Under the pieces are notes generated by a model, which saw only the letters and a list, made by a program, of their open reading frames with translations, did no database searches and was not told where the DNA came from. Positions 17,470 to 27,767 of a stretch of 64,000 nucleotides of DNA are shown here, piece by piece. The DNA comes from Polynucleobacter sinensis (GTDB taxonomy: Bacteria > Pseudomonadota > Gammaproteobacteria > Burkholderiales > Burkholderiaceae). Position 1 is the stretch's first letter. The number at the start of each line of letters is the position of its first letter. Made by a program: the position numbers and the translations under genes. The stretch covers positions 264,816 to 328,815 of the forward strand of contig NZ_LOJJ01000018.1 in NCBI RefSeq assembly GCF_001595985.1. The letters run 5' to 3'.

Positions 17470-18483
17470 ATGAATACTCAAGCCATTACCCCCGCATTTA
17501 CTCATAAGCCGAAGATTTTGGTTGCAAGAGCCATATTTCCTGAGGCGCTAGCTAAATTAGAGAAGTCTTACGAGGTTCGATCTAATCAATCTGACCGAAT
17601 CTTCACCCCAGAAGAGCTCCAAAATGCCCTCTCGGAGGTGGAGGGGGCCTTGGTTGCTGGTAGCGAGCGAATTGATGCTAGCGCCCTGAGTCGCGCTAAA
17701 AATCTCAAGATTGTTGCCAATATCTCCGTTGGCTATAACAACTTTGATGTGCCAGCGATTACTGCTGCTGGTGTTATGGCAAGCAATACCCCTGATGTCC
17801 TTACGGATACCACGGCGGATTTTGGTTTTGCATTACTCATGGCTACGGCAAGACGTATTACCGAATCTGAGCATTGGGTGAGAAATGGGAAGTGGGATCA
17901 ATGGTCGATTGTGAATAACCCGCTCGGGATGGATTTGCATCACAGCACCGTAGGCATTATTGGCATGGGTCGTATTGGTCAAGGTATTGCGAAGCGTGCC
18001 TTAGGCTTTGGAATGAAGGTGATTTATCACAATCGTAGTCATCTCTCGGTTGAGGATGAAAAATCTTGTGGTGCTACTTATGTTTCCAAGGAAGAATTAC
18101 TTCGCACTGCTGATCATGTGGTGTTGGTGTTGCCTTACACCGCACAAAATCATCACACCATTGGCGCTGCAGAAATTGCCATGATGAAGCCAACTGCAAC
18201 TCTGATTAATATTGCTCGTGGCGGAATTGTTGATGATGTCGCTTTAGCTCAAGCCCTGCAATCGGGAAAGATTTTTGCTGCTGGATTGGATGTGTTTGAG
18301 GGTGAGCCTAAAGTGCATCCGGAATTGCTGAAATGCAGCAATATTGTTTTGGCTCCACACATTGCGAGTGCTACAGAAAAAACGCGTAGGGCGATGGTAG
18401 ATCTGGCGATTGAAAACTTAGATGCAGCGCTTGCTGGCAGAAAACCACCAAGCTTGATTAATGCTGAAGTATTTGGTGCTTAA
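17470..18483 (+). CDS. D-2-hydroxyacid dehydrogenase (glyoxylate/hydroxypyruvate reductase-like)
   Basis: The 337-residue enzyme has the NAD-binding GMGRIGQGIAKRALGFGMKVIYH motif near residue 160 and the catalytic set of the family: Arg in LINIARGGIVDD, Glu in GLDVFEGEP and His in LAPHIASAT. The segment NISVGYNNFDVPA is typical of GyaR/GhrB-type enzymes that reduce glyoxylate or hydroxypyruvate. The exact substrate cannot be read from sequence. A 119-bp divergent gap separates it from fdxA. Confidence 0.9.
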   Translation: MNTQAITPAFTHKPKILVARAIFPEALAKLEKSYEVRSNQSDRIFTPEELQNALSEVEGALVAGSERIDASALSRAKNLKIVANISVGYNNFDVPAITAAGVMASNTPDVLTDTTADFGFALLMATARRITESEHWVRNGKWDQWSIVNNPLGMDLHHSTVGIIGMGRIGQGIAKRALGFGMKVIYHNRSHLSVEDEKSCGATYVSKEELLRTADHVVLVLPYTAQNHHTIGAAEIAMMKPTATLINIARGGIVDDVALAQALQSGKIFAAGLDVFEGEPKVHPELLKCSNIVLAPHIASATEKTRRAMVDLAIENLDAALAGRKPPSLINAEVFGA

Positions 18484-18499
18484 GAAGGAGTGAGGCCTA

Positions 18500-18530
18500 T
18501 TGAAGTCGACTGAAATTTAGTCGGCTTCAA
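18500..18530. terminator. Hairpin between convergent genes, overlapping the 3' end of the small membrane gene
   Basis: TTGAAGTCGACT and AGTCGGCTTCAA pair (with one G-T) around GAAATTT, followed by TTTCTTC on the + strand. The right arm contains the last codons of the minus-strand gene that ends at 18517. It is probably a terminator for the hydroxyacid dehydrogenase gene. Confidence 0.5.
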
Positions 18531-18810
18531 TTTCTTCTGGAAGCTCTCTCAGTGCAAGTTCGATTCCGCCAAACTTACCTGCAACCCAGTTGTATACCTT
18601 GCAAGCAATCCACAATAAGGCAAAACCAAGCAAAGCATTGAGGATCAATGCGGAGAGTACGGTAAATCCAGGGATTGCGCCGTCGCGAATGAAAGCCACA
18701 AACAGGGCTAATAAAACGATTGGCACGGAGAAGCAGAGATAAACCAAAACTAGGGTTTTGGCGGTATGCATTGGATCAACGAAGGCGATTTCTTTTTTGG
18801 TGAGTTTCAT
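18517..18810 (-). CDS. Small two-helix membrane protein, unknown function
   Basis: From the ATG at 18810 this gives 97 residues (MKLTKKEIAFVDPMHTAKTL). Two hydrophobic helices are seen, near residues 18-40 and 46-70, followed by an acidic C-terminus (ELPEEIEAD). The frame stays open further upstream into moeA, but that extension is Arg-rich and overlaps moeA, so the ATG just outside moeA (12 bp after its stop) is chosen. I do not recognise the family. Its position suggests co-transcription with the moaA-mobA-moeA genes, not necessarily a shared function. Confidence 0.72.
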   Translation of the reverse strand: MKLTKKEIAFVDPMHTAKTLVLVYLCFSVPIVLLALFVAFIRDGAIPGFTVLSALILNALLGFALLWIACKVYNWVAGKFGGIELALRELPEEIEAD

Positions 18811-18821
18811 GAGATGCAATC

Positions 18822-20150
18822 TTAAAGCAGTCCGTCGAAAAGCGCCACATCTACCCAGTCTCCGGCGGCTATATTCCCTTGGTCGTGATGGAGGATGACA
18901 AAGCAATTTGCCTCACTCATGGATCTTAGAATTCCAGCACCTTGGCTACCGGTAAGTCTTACGGTAGGCCTTCCATCGGGCCCACGCTCCAAAATAGCGC
19001 GTTGAAATTCGGTACGGCCAGGCTTTTTTCGAATAGGGGTTTGCGCAATAGCCTGAATTAATGGCGGCTCAGTCTGGTTCGCGCCATTCAGTTGCAATAG
19101 GGCTGAGCGAACAAACTGATAAAAAGTGACCATGACCGCAACAGGATTGCCTGGGAGCCCAAAGAAAAGGCTCTTCCGATCAGGATTCTTTGGATCCGCT
19201 GGTTTGAGGACCCCAAAGGCCATAGGTCGACCTGGACGCATCGCAATTTTCCAGAATCCCACGTCCCCCAGCTCTTGCATAATTTGCTTGGTGAAGTCAG
19301 CCTCTCCAACGGAAACTCCGCCAGAAGAGATTAGAACATCTGCTAGAGACGCAGCCTCTAAGAATGCCGATTTAAGCGATGCTGGGTCATCACGTACGAT
19401 GCCGCAATCAATGATTTCCAAGTTGAGGCGATTTAATAAGCCAGTAAGACTATGGCGATTACTGTCGTAGATGCCGCCAGCATCCAAAGCTTGCCCAAGA
19501 GGGCGTAATTCGTCGCCGGAGGACAAAATCGCAACCTTCAGTTTGCGATGTACTTTGAGTGTAGCAATGCCTAAAGAGGCTGCTAAACCCAGATCAGAAG
19601 GTCTTAATAAGCGTCCGGCAGAAATTGCTGCTTTGCCGCTTTGCAAGTCTTCGCCGCGTAAACGTTGGTTCTCACCGCGCTTGACTTGATTTTGTTTGAA
19701 AGTAACTGATGAGCTATCAGAAGACTCGGTAAATTCTTGGGGAATGACCGTATCGCAATTGTTTGGCATGAGTGCGCCAGTCATGATCTTGATGCATTCA
19801 GTCTTCCCAATACTTCCTTCATAAGGTTTGCCTGCATATGCAGTGCCAACGACTTTCAGGGTGACGATATCGTCTTTGCTACTTAAGCAATCGCCATTAA
19901 ACGCAAAGCCATCCATCGCAGAGTTATCAGCAGCCGGCACATCAATAGGTGATAGTAGGTCCTCTGCCAGAATTCGGTTAATAGCTTGATCAAGAGTGAC
20001 AAGCTCAACACTCCCAGCCTCATTTCTAGATTGCGATTCGGTCAGTAAATCACTGACCAAACTGGCGATCGCTTTTCTTGCTTCATCGACATGCAATGAG
20101 GCTGTTAGCAAAATAGGGCTATTCGGAGAGTGAATTTCAAGCTTATTCAT
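18822..20150 (-). CDS. moeA: Molybdopterin molybdenumtransferase MoeA
   Basis: MoeA inserts molybdate into adenylated molybdopterin to form Moco. The 442-residue chain has the N-terminal block SPIDVPAADNSAMDGFAF (about residues 77-94), the MoCF motif SSGGVSVGEADFTK (about 275) and GRPMAFG followed by FGLPGNPVAVMVTFYQFV. Its start overlaps the end of mobA by 8 bp, so these two are translationally coupled. Order on this strand is moaA-mobA-moeA. Confidence 0.95.
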   Translation of the reverse strand: MNKLEIHSPNSPILLTASLHVDEARKAIASLVSDLLTESQSRNEAGSVELVTLDQAINRILAEDLLSPIDVPAADNSAMDGFAFNGDCLSSKDDIVTLKVVGTAYAGKPYEGSIGKTECIKIMTGALMPNNCDTVIPQEFTESSDSSSVTFKQNQVKRGENQRLRGEDLQSGKAAISAGRLLRPSDLGLAASLGIATLKVHRKLKVAILSSGDELRPLGQALDAGGIYDSNRHSLTGLLNRLNLEIIDCGIVRDDPASLKSAFLEAASLADVLISSGGVSVGEADFTKQIMQELGDVGFWKIAMRPGRPMAFGVLKPADPKNPDRKSLFFGLPGNPVAVMVTFYQFVRSALLQLNGANQTEPPLIQAIAQTPIRKKPGRTEFQRAILERGPDGRPTVRLTGSQGAGILRSMSEANCFVILHHDQGNIAAGDWVDVALFDGLL

Positions 20151-20751
20151 TGGGTGTGTTTTCTAAAGTAGCTAGCTCTTCAGGAGTATTGACATTGGCA
20201 AACCCACGAGCATTCTCAAACACTACGGTTCCCGCTTTTAAGTCTTTAAACCAGTGATCAATCTTCAAGTCGCCCTTGCCAAGGAAGTGATTCAGAGAGT
20301 CTTGTAGGCTAGCTTTCATTAAACAGAAAACAGGTTGAGACCAGACTTTTCCATCAGCTTCTCTAGATGAGGCATATACCAAATCCAGATTCTTTAACTC
20401 GAGTTCGGCCACCATCTTTTCTGCGAGATCAGTTGGCAATAGAGGGGAGTCGCAGGGGGTGGTTAAAAGGTACGGAGTTTTGCAATGCTTTAGTCCAATT
20501 GAGAATCCAGCTAATGGCCCAGAGAAGTCTGGGGTTTCATCCATGATGACTGGATATCCGTAGCAAGCATATTTTGTAATATTACGATTAGCATTGATGA
20601 TGATCGCGCTTACTTGAGGTTTGAGTCGACTAATAGAAGACTCAATTAAGGGTTTGCCATGGAAGGGAATCAATCCTTTATCGATGCCCCCCATTCTTTG
20701 GGCGCGACCACCCGCCAAAATGAGTCCTGTAATTTTTTCTGAGGAAATCAT
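20143..20751 (-). CDS. mobA: Molybdenum cofactor guanylyltransferase MobA
   Basis: MobA links GMP to Moco to make the guanine dinucleotide form used by DMSO-reductase-family enzymes. The nucleotide-binding motif LAGGRAQRMGGIDKGLIPFHGKPL lies at residues 11-34 (its LAGG, RMGG and DKG parts are diagnostic). DETPDFSGPLAG and TTPCDSPLLP are the other conserved blocks. Length 202 is normal. It overlaps moaA by 1 bp and moeA by 8 bp. Confidence 0.94.
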   Translation of the reverse strand: MISSEKITGLILAGGRAQRMGGIDKGLIPFHGKPLIESSISRLKPQVSAIIINANRNITKYACYGYPVIMDETPDFSGPLAGFSIGLKHCKTPYLLTTPCDSPLLPTDLAEKMVAELELKNLDLVYASSREADGKVWSQPVFCLMKASLQDSLNHFLGKGDLKIDHWFKDLKAGTVVFENARGFANVNTPEELATLENTPNE

Positions 20752-21863
20752 CAGCCGCCGATGTAAGACATTTCGACCTTGCGAGTGTCGCTTGTTTTGA
20801 CCGTATTTGACCCTCGAATTTCGGAGTAATGGTCATCGCGGGCTGCCCATGTACTCATCACGGCATTAGCGATCTCTAAATCGGATTTTCCGGAGCGCAG
20901 CAGTGTTTTGAAATCAAAACCCGAGTTCGCAAAGAGACAAAGATATAGCTGCCCATCAGTTGAGATACGTGCTCGCGTGCATTCATGACAAAAAGTTTGC
21001 GTAACACTGGAGATAAATCCAATTTCACCGGAACCATCAAGATAGCGCCAGCGTTGAGCTACCTCACCTGCATAATTTGCCTCAATGGGTTCAATAGGAA
21101 AAAATTCGTTAATGCGATTGGCAACTTCTTGGGAGGGGAGTACTTGTGACATGTCCCAGCCATTTGAGCTGCCAACATCCATAAATTCAATAAAGCGAAG
21201 GGTAATACCGCTACCTTTGAAATGTTTTGCCATAGCAATAATCTCTTGGTCATTGGTACCCTTTTTAACCACCATATTGACTTTGAGATTGGTGAAGCCA
21301 GCCTCTTGGGCGGCAGCGATTCCATCGAGTACATCGGTCACCGGAAAATCGACATCATTCATTTTTTTGAAAATATCATCATTCAGGCCATCAAGACTAA
21401 TAGTTAGTCGATGTAAGCCAGCCGCTTTTAATGCAGCAGCCTTTTTGCGTAAGACGCTACCATTGGTTGTGAGCGTGAGATCGAGGGGGTTACCATCAAT
21501 CGTTCTAATTTTGGCCAACATCTCAACCAGAATTTCTAAGTTTTTTCTCAGAAGCGGCTCGCCACCAGTTAAGCGAATTTTTTCTACGCCAAGCGTGGCA
21601 AAGATAGAGCTTAAGCGAGTGATTTCTTCAAAGCTCAAGAGTTCTTTTTGGGAGAGGTATGGGTAGTTTTGATCGAAAACTTCTTTAGGCATGCAATAGG
21701 TGCACCGGAAGTTGCATCGATCAGTTACGGAGATTCGTAAATCTCGCAAAGGACGTCCACGCGTATCGGTAGTTAAGTCATTAGCAGCTCGAAGTTGATT
21801 GGGAATGGACGGCACAAGGCCCTTGCCTTCATCTAAACGAATGGGGATGACTTTTTCAACCAT
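20751..21863 (-). CDS. moaA: GTP 3',8-cyclase MoaA
   Basis: MoaA is the radical SAM enzyme that starts molybdopterin synthesis from GTP. The first cluster motif is [10 protein letters not shown] (about residue 50) and the second cluster uses [20 protein letters not shown] (CxxC...C, about residue 290). The protein ends in the double glycine (YIGG) needed in this family. About 35 residues precede the usual N-terminus. A second Moco enzyme, MoaC, is not in the window. It lies 81 bp downstream of rne on the same strand. Confidence 0.96.
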   Translation of the reverse strand: MVEKVIPIRLDEGKGLVPSIPNQLRAANDLTTDTRGRPLRDLRISVTDRCNFRCTYCMPKEVFDQNYPYLSQKELLSFEEITRLSSIFATLGVEKIRLTGGEPLLRKNLEILVEMLAKIRTIDGNPLDLTLTTNGSVLRKKAAALKAAGLHRLTISLDGLNDDIFKKMNDVDFPVTDVLDGIAAAQEAGFTNLKVNMVVKKGTNDQEIIAMAKHFKGSGITLRFIEFMDVGSSNGWDMSQVLPSQEVANRINEFFPIEPIEANYAGEVAQRWRYLDGSGEIGFISSVTQTFCHECTRARISTDGQLYLCLFANSGFDFKTLLRSGKSDLEIANAVMSTWAARDDHYSEIRGSNTVKTSDTRKVEMSYIGG

Positions 21864-21944
21864 GGCTAATTATGGCTGTGAAACGGTGTTTCTGCCAAAC
21901 TGCCAAATATCCTTTTGGGATAAATGACAGTCTGGAGAAAAAAA

Positions 21945-24605
21945 TTAAACCGTTTTTTCTTGGCCGCCGGTTTCTACTAAAACCATCGGGCCATCTGGCA
22001 GGCTTACTGGCGCTTTAGGCGCTCTACCTAAATGTAAGACTTCTGGTTCAGCTTGAATCTGTGACTGGACCTGTGCGTGCTTACTGCTGTCTGTAGCAAC
22101 CCAAACCATGCCAGCAGATTGAACAACGCTATGCAAAGGCGTTTCTTCCAGGGCTTGGAAAGCCACCTTTGGAAGCTCAGGCATTGGCTTTGCAATCACC
22201 TCAATCGCAGTTACTGCAGCTGTAGCAACGGCGACCGGTACAGTTGGTGCTGATGAGGCGGTGTTCGTATTTGTCGAGCCATGATCTTGACGAGGAGCAC
22301 GTTGTTCTCTAGGTGCACGCGGTGTGCGCTCTTTCACTTCTTTAATAGCTGCAGGAGCTTTAAAGGTTTGCGTAATATTTTGGATGGGCATAGAAGCGGA
22401 TGCTCCAGCCATTCCTGCAGGTGGGCCCGAGAAGGTAGGTGGTGTTGCTACTGCTGCGCTTGAAGCGCCTGCTTCACCAGCATTTTCTGTGCGCTCACCA
22501 CGCTCGCGTTGACCACGTCCACGACCGCGACGGTTGCGTCCACGACCGCGACGCTCCTCGCCATCGGCATTTGCAGCTACTTCAGTGCCAGGGGCAGCTT
22601 CAGTAGCAGGAGTTACTGCAGCTTGGTTTTCTGGTTTTGGATTATTTTGATTGCGGTTGCCGTTATTGCCATTGCGGTTGCGGCCATCTTGACGACCTCT
22701 ACCACCATTTGCTTCGCGCGGTGCATTGCCACCTTCTGCATTAGCTGCTGCACCTTCAGCTGGGCGCTCACCACGATCATTGCGATCGCCTCGACGACCA
22801 CGATTACGATTACGATCGCCATTGCGGTTGTTTTGATTGCGGCCACGCGGAGCGCTCGGTGCGGGTTTTACCTCTGGCGCTGGCGATGAGGAGAACAGGC
22901 TCTTAATAAACCCAAAGAAGCCACCAGTGCTCGCCGTTTCCGTATTGGCCTTATCGGCGCGTACAGGGCGTGGCTGGCTCATTGGGGCTGGTGCATTCGG
23001 AGTAATTCCTTTTACAGCTGCCTCAGGGCGTGCTTTAACCTCTGCATCTTTGCGGCTCACTGCAGTGTCAGTCTCGAGCTCGCGCGCAGCTTCTTCAGCC
23101 ATCACGTAGCTTGCTTTTTGATCATCTAAGCGCGGATCATCATGGCGCAAGCGCTCGAGTTTGTAATGCGGAGTTTCTAAATGCTTGTTTGGAATCATCA
23201 AGACATTCACTTTGAAGCGTGTCTCAATCTTGATCACTTCAGGACGCTTCTCATTGAGCAAGAAGGCAGCCACTTCGACTGGAACTTGCGTATGAATAGC
23301 GGCCGTGTTTTCTTTCATTGCCTCTTCTTGGATGATGCGCAAGACTTGCAAGGCTGAAGATTCGGTATCGCGAATATGGCCGGTACCGTTACAGCGTGGG
23401 CAGGTTACATGACTACCTTCTGATAGGGCTGGACGTAAACGTTGGCGTGACATTTCCATCAAGCCAAACTTAGAAATCTTGCCCATTTGAACGCGAGCAC
23501 GATCATGGCGGAGGGCATCGCGTAAGCGGTTCTCAACATCCTTTTGTGCTTTGCTCGATTCCATATCAATGAAGTCGATCACGATGAGGCCACCCAAGTC
23601 ACGTAAACGTGCTTGGCGAGCGATTTCATCAGCAGCCTCTAAGTTTGTGCGTGTTGCAGTCTCTTCAATGTCGGAGCCACGAGTTGCGCGGGCAGAGTTC
23701 ACGTCAACTGAAACTAAGGCTTCAGTATGGTCAATCACAATTGCGCCACCAGATGGTAATGGCACGGTTCGTGAATACGCTGTTTCAATCTGATGCTCAA
23801 TTTGAAAGCGGGAGAACAAAGGCACATCGTCCTGGTAACGCTTCACTCTTGGTAAATTGTCCGGCATGACTACCGACATAAATGCCGCAGCTTGCTCGTA
23901 GATATCATCGGTATCGATGAGGATCTCGCCAATATCAGGCTGGAAGTAGTCACGAATTGCGCGAATCACTAAGCTAGATTCGAGATAGATCAGTAATGGC
24001 GCTGAGTTACCTTTGGCGGCTTCATCAATCGCTTTCCACAATTGCATGAGATAGCTTAAATCCCACTGCAGTTCTGTGGCGTCGCGGCCAATACCGGCAG
24101 TACGAGCAATGATGCTCATGCCATCAGGTACTTCTAATTGGGACATCGCTTCGCGGAGTTCTTGGCGGTCTTCGCCTTCGATGCGGCGTGATACGCCTCC
24201 TCCACGTGGGTTATTTGGCATCAATACTAAGTAACGACCTGCTAGGGAGATAAACGAGGTAAGGGCGGCGCCTTTTTGGCCGCGCTCTTCTTTTTCTACC
24301 TGAACAATGATTTCTTGGCCTTCCCGTAACGCTTCTTTAATGGAAGCATTGCGAACATCAACACCTTCTTTGAAGTAGGTGCGGGCAACTTCTTTAAATG
24401 GCAGGAAGCCATGGCGTTCCTCGCCGTAATTTACAAAGCAAGCTTCAAGCGATGGCTCAATGCGAGTAATCACACCTTTGTAAATATTGCCTTTGCGTTG
24501 TTCACGACCGGCAGCTTCGATATCGATATCGATGAGTTTTTGACCATCGACGATGGCAACTCGCAACTCTTCTTGTTGAGTTGCATTAAATAACATGCGT
24601 TTCAT
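21945..24605 (-). CDS. rne: Ribonuclease E
   Basis: RNase E is the main endonuclease of mRNA decay and rRNA/tRNA processing. The N-terminal half has the S1 domain ([23 protein letters not shown], residues about 38-60), the catalytic aspartates in [12 protein letters not shown] and IVIDFIDM, and the zinc link CPRCNGTGH (about residue 405) that joins dimers. From about residue 560 the protein is a disordered scaffold rich in Arg, Asn and Gly ([16 protein letters not shown]), then Ala/Pro-rich, ending [11 protein letters not shown]. Total length, 886, is typical for betaproteobacterial RNase E. A long 5' leader precedes it. Confidence 0.96.
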   Translation of the reverse strand: MKRMLFNATQQEELRVAIVDGQKLIDIDIEAAGREQRKGNIYKGVITRIEPSLEACFVNYGEERHGFLPFKEVARTYFKEGVDVRNASIKEALREGQEIIVQVEKEERGQKGAALTSFISLAGRYLVLMPNNPRGGGVSRRIEGEDRQELREAMSQLEVPDGMSIIARTAGIGRDATELQWDLSYLMQLWKAIDEAAKGNSAPLLIYLESSLVIRAIRDYFQPDIGEILIDTDDIYEQAAAFMSVVMPDNLPRVKRYQDDVPLFSRFQIEHQIETAYSRTVPLPSGGAIVIDHTEALVSVDVNSARATRGSDIEETATRTNLEAADEIARQARLRDLGGLIVIDFIDMESSKAQKDVENRLRDALRHDRARVQMGKISKFGLMEMSRQRLRPALSEGSHVTCPRCNGTGHIRDTESSALQVLRIIQEEAMKENTAAIHTQVPVEVAAFLLNEKRPEVIKIETRFKVNVLMIPNKHLETPHYKLERLRHDDPRLDDQKASYVMAEEAARELETDTAVSRKDAEVKARPEAAVKGITPNAPAPMSQPRPVRADKANTETASTGGFFGFIKSLFSSSPAPEVKPAPSAPRGRNQNNRNGDRNRNRGRRGDRNDRGERPAEGAAANAEGGNAPREANGGRGRQDGRNRNGNNGNRNQNNPKPENQAAVTPATEAAPGTEVAANADGEERRGRGRNRRGRGRGQRERGERTENAGEAGASSAAVATPPTFSGPPAGMAGASASMPIQNITQTFKAPAAIKEVKERTPRAPREQRAPRQDHGSTNTNTASSAPTVPVAVATAAVTAIEVIAKPMPELPKVAFQALEETPLHSVVQSAGMVWVATDSSKHAQVQSQIQAEPEVLHLGRAPKAPVSLPDGPMVLVETGGQEKTV

Positions 24606-25067
24606 AACACTCTCCTATTGGGGAGTGTGTCGCTGCGCGCTGCGTTAGGGGACAGGTTAGATACCGCTTGGGCGTAAGCCATCAGCGGCTTTGGAGTGTG
24701 GATCAAGCTAATCCAGGCATCTTTTGCCCAGTACACCGAATAACTATTGGTTAAATCGGTGCCACACCTGACGATCGCCGCAGAGACCTCCTTTAGGTCA
24801 TCAATGCAGGCGCGCGCCTGAAAACTGTCTTCTAATCGCGGGTCGCGGCATACGGCACACCAACCCTGCGCCTCATTACAACGGGGGAGGGGCAACCCCG
24901 GGAGTCTATTAAGGGCGACTCCAAGCTCCACGATTCAAACCTGACTTCAGGCTGGGATCAAGCCAATAAATTGGCTAGAGCGTTGATTATACGGCACAAG
25001 TTGAATGACAATGGGGTATTGTTGAGGCCCTTGTCACCCCCGATCGAGGTGTCAAGAGAGAAAAATC
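24606..25067 (-). promoter_or_regulatory. rne-rluC intergenic region, probable long rne 5' leader
   Basis: This 462-bp divergent gap is the only long gap without a convincing gene. RNase E controls its own level through a long structured 5' UTR in E. coli, and the size fits. Several short inverted repeats can be seen, e.g. GGGGCAACCCC near 24888-24900 and CCGCT...AGCGG near 24665-24693. A 109-codon open frame (24931 to 24602) ends with a TGA overlapping the rne ATG, but its residues do not look like a protein. The rluC promoter must also lie here; I cannot place it with confidence. Confidence 0.5.
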
Positions 25068-26084
25068 ATGAAATCCGAACCTATTTCCAAGCCTTTGACG
25101 GCAAAAACACCTGCCGCCGCTGTGCATCTTCAGACTATTGGTCCCGAAGAGGCAGGTCAGCGCTTAGACAATTTCTTGCTCAGGTGGGCTAAAGGGGTTC
25201 CCAAAAGTCACGTATATCGCATTATTCGCTCGGGCGAAGTGCGGGTAAATAAGAAGCGTGCGGAGCCGACTACCCGCCTAGTTGAGGGTGATGTGGTCAG
25301 AGTTCCGCCGGTGCGGATTGCGGAGCCAGCGCAAATGGCGGCTGTCAATACCGCTCAAACGAAGTCTCGGGCGCGGGGGTATTCGGACAAAATGCCTATT
25401 CTCTATGAGGATGAGGCATTGCTGATTGTGAATAAACCGGCAGGTTTGGCTGTCCACGGTGGCTCTGGAATTGCCCTTGGCGTTATTGAAACTCTGCGCA
25501 TTACCCGTCCAGAATTGAAATTCTTAGAATTGGTTCATCGCTTAGATCGAGATACTTCTGGAGTGCTGCTTTTGGCTAAAAAGCGGAGCGCCTTGGTGGA
25601 GTTGCATCGTCAGATTCGGGAGGGGCAGACGGATAAGCGTTATTACTTACTTGCTCATGGCGAAATTACCCAAGGACCTGGTGTGATGCAGCTGAAGTTT
25701 CCTCTGCATAAATACTTGTTGGCGAACGGCGAGCGTCGCGTACGAGTCGATCCTGATGGCTTGCCCAGTCATACTGCCTTGCGCGTCAGCAAAATTTTCA
25801 AGCGTGAAGACGCTTCAATTACTTTGGCGGAAGCGCAGTTAAAAACAGGTCGCACCCATCAGATCCGCGTACACCTCCAAAAACTGGGTCATGCCATCTT
25901 GGGTGATGACAAATATGGTTTTGAGGATCAAGACAAGGCCATCAAATCAAAACGCCTTTACTTGCACGCCCATTTGGCTGGCTTTACCCACCCTCGTACC
26001 GGCGAAAAGATGCGTATCGAATCACCGTTGCCCTCCGAATTTACGGCCATGATGCAAACCTTTGAAGTGCCTAAGCATGATTGA
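25068..26084 (+). CDS. rluC: Ribosomal large subunit pseudouridine synthase RluC
   Basis: RluC makes pseudouridines 955, 2504 and 2580 of 23S rRNA. The 338-residue protein has an N-terminal S4 RNA-binding domain (GQRLDNFLLRWAKGVPKSHVYRIIR, residues about 28-52) and the RsuA/RluD-type catalytic motif HRLDRDTSGVLLLAKK (Asp in RLD, about residue 164). GRTHQIRVH and LHAHLAGFTHP follow as expected. Divergent placement next to rne is the usual proteobacterial arrangement. Its last 8 bp overlap the following HAD gene. Confidence 0.96.
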   Translation: MKSEPISKPLTAKTPAAAVHLQTIGPEEAGQRLDNFLLRWAKGVPKSHVYRIIRSGEVRVNKKRAEPTTRLVEGDVVRVPPVRIAEPAQMAAVNTAQTKSRARGYSDKMPILYEDEALLIVNKPAGLAVHGGSGIALGVIETLRITRPELKFLELVHRLDRDTSGVLLLAKKRSALVELHRQIREGQTDKRYYLLAHGEITQGPGVMQLKFPLHKYLLANGERRVRVDPDGLPSHTALRVSKIFKREDASITLAEAQLKTGRTHQIRVHLQKLGHAILGDDKYGFEDQDKAIKSKRLYLHAHLAGFTHPRTGEKMRIESPLPSEFTAMMQTFEVPKHD

Positions 26085-26766
26085 AGAACAAAAGCCCGAT
26101 AGACGTTATGACCTGATTGTGTGGGATTGGGATGGAACTATTATGGATTCCACGCCAACAATCGTGCATTGCATTCAACAATCATGTCGGGACTTGGGAT
26201 TTAAGGAGCCAGATGATTCATTAGCTAGCTCCGTGATTGGTTTGGGAATTCATGATTCACTCAGAAGGGCAGTGCCTTGGATTGAGCCGGCACACTTCCC
26301 AAAACTGACCGAGCGTTTTCGTTATCACTATTTAGCTAAAGATCATGAGCTTGACCTATTTCCGGGGATTCGTGAGTTGCTGGAAAACTTACGCGAAGAT
26401 GGCTTCTTATTAGGTGTGGCCACGGGGAAATCTCGCGTGGGTTTAAATCGTTCTTTAAAACACCATCAGCTAGAGCATGTATTTCATGAAACTCGCACTG
26501 CCGACGAATCGTTTTCTAAACCGCATCCAGGCATGCTGCTTGAGTTGTCGGATGTAATGCAGGTGCCAATGCGTCGAATGTTGATGGTTGGCGATACTAC
26601 GCATGATTTGGATATGGCAGCGAATGCTGGTGTTGATGCGATTGCAGTTACTTATGGCGCACATCCCTTGAGCACATTACAAGAGGCGGCTTCACTTGCC
26701 CAGGTAAATGATGTTCCAGAGTTGGCTCAATGGTTTCAAAAGAATCTCACTGTAACCAAGGAATAA
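26077..26766 (+). CDS. HAD-IA family hydrolase (phosphoglycolate phosphatase-like)
   Basis: HAD motif I is IVWDWDGTIMDSTP (Asp nucleophile and second Asp, residues about 16-29), motif II is in GVATGKSRVGL and motif III/IV is KPHPG...MLMVGDTTHDLDMAANAG. The cap insertion after motif I makes it subclass IA, like Gph or PpaX. Start at ATG 26077 gives 229 residues; a TTG 15 bp upstream is less likely. It overlaps rluC by 8 bp, so the two are probably translated together. The true substrate is not evident. Confidence 0.88.
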   Translation: MIEEQKPDRRYDLIVWDWDGTIMDSTPTIVHCIQQSCRDLGFKEPDDSLASSVIGLGIHDSLRRAVPWIEPAHFPKLTERFRYHYLAKDHELDLFPGIRELLENLREDGFLLGVATGKSRVGLNRSLKHHQLEHVFHETRTADESFSKPHPGMLLELSDVMQVPMRRMLMVGDTTHDLDMAANAGVDAIAVTYGAHPLSTLQEAASLAQVNDVPELAQWFQKNLTVTKE

Positions 26767-26772
26767 AAAAAG

Positions 26773-27732
26773 ATGGATCAAATTCCAACTGAAAATACAA
26801 ACCAGAATTGGGAGCGTCAAGCTCTCGAGCATTTATTGCTGGAAAACTTAAAAGAGACTCGAAAAGCGCGTCGATGGAAGGCGGTATTTCGGATTCTGAC
26901 TTTAATTGTTTTTGTGGGCGCAATTTTGGTGATCTTTGATTTTCATCTTCCCGGTAAAGGGATGGGGATTGAGAAACATACAGCCTTGGTCTCTCTTGAG
27001 GGTGAGATTTCCTCAAGCTCTATGGCAAATGCTTTAGATATCAATGCATCCTTAACCTCCGCATTTGAAAATGAAAATAGTGCTGGCGTGGTGTTGCGTA
27101 TTAATAGTCCTGGTGGATCACCGGTTCAAGCAGGAATGATGAATGATGAAATTCATCGCTTGCGTAAGCTTTACCCAAACAAACCTTTTTATGTTGTTGT
27201 TGAAGATATTTGTGCGTCGGGTGGCTATTACGTTGCTGTAGCCGCTGACCAGATTTTGGTAGACAAGGCAAGTCTCGTCGGTTCGATTGGCGTCATCATG
27301 GAGGGCTTTGGTTTCACAGGCTTAATGGATAAGTTGGGCGTTACCCGTCGCATGATTACTGCCGGTTCTAACAAGGGCATGATGGATCCATTTTCCAAAG
27401 AGAATCCACAGCAAGTGGAGATGATCAAAACCATGATTGATGAAATTCATCAGCAATTTATTGCGGTAGTGAAAGCAGGGCGTGGCGATCGCTTGAAAGA
27501 AACCCCTGAGATGTTCTCAGGTCGGGTTTGGAATGGCGAACAAGCAATCAAAATTGGCTTGGTTGATGGATATGGAACGGTGGATTCTGTAGCGCGCGAT
27601 ATTTTCAAGGCTCCGGATATTTTGGACTACACCATGAAAGAAAATTTCGCAGAGCGCGTTGCGAAACGTTTTGGTGCTGAGGTTGGTGCTGCAGCAGGCA
27701 AAGCTTTGATTAAGACGCCTGATTTAAAGTAA
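26773..27732 (+). CDS. Signal peptide peptidase SppA-like, S49 family
   Basis: The 319-residue protein has one N-terminal transmembrane helix (about residues 38-56) and an S49 protease domain. The nucleophile serine is in EDICASGGYYVAVAADQI (about residue 143), followed by LVGSIGVIM; the short, SohB/short-SppA layout uses a Ser-Lys dyad, and the lysine is probably downstream near GSNKGMMDPF. It degrades cleaved signal peptides in the inner membrane. It follows the HAD gene by 6 bp in the same operon as rluC. Confidence 0.9.
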   Translation: MDQIPTENTNQNWERQALEHLLLENLKETRKARRWKAVFRILTLIVFVGAILVIFDFHLPGKGMGIEKHTALVSLEGEISSSSMANALDINASLTSAFENENSAGVVLRINSPGGSPVQAGMMNDEIHRLRKLYPNKPFYVVVEDICASGGYYVAVAADQILVDKASLVGSIGVIMEGFGFTGLMDKLGVTRRMITAGSNKGMMDPFSKENPQQVEMIKTMIDEIHQQFIAVVKAGRGDRLKETPEMFSGRVWNGEQAIKIGLVDGYGTVDSVARDIFKAPDILDYTMKENFAERVAKRFGAEVGAAAGKALIKTPDLK

Positions 27733-27767
27733 AAAACCGTAGATCAATAAAGTAGTAAACAAAATAC

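Noticed and set aside
18811..18906. N-terminal extension of the small membrane protein into moeA
   Set aside because: The extension is Arg/Pro-rich, antisense-free but overlapping moeA in another frame, and an ATG lies just outside moeA.
22509..22889. Long plus-strand open frame rich in Thr, Ile and Ala opposite rne
   Set aside because: It is the complement of the Arg/Asn/Gly-rich scaffold of RNase E; its low complexity comes from that region and it has no ribosome site.
24602..24931. 109-codon minus-strand frame before rne as a real gene
   Set aside because: Composition is not protein-like and the region fits the long structured rne leader; kept only as a finding about overlap.
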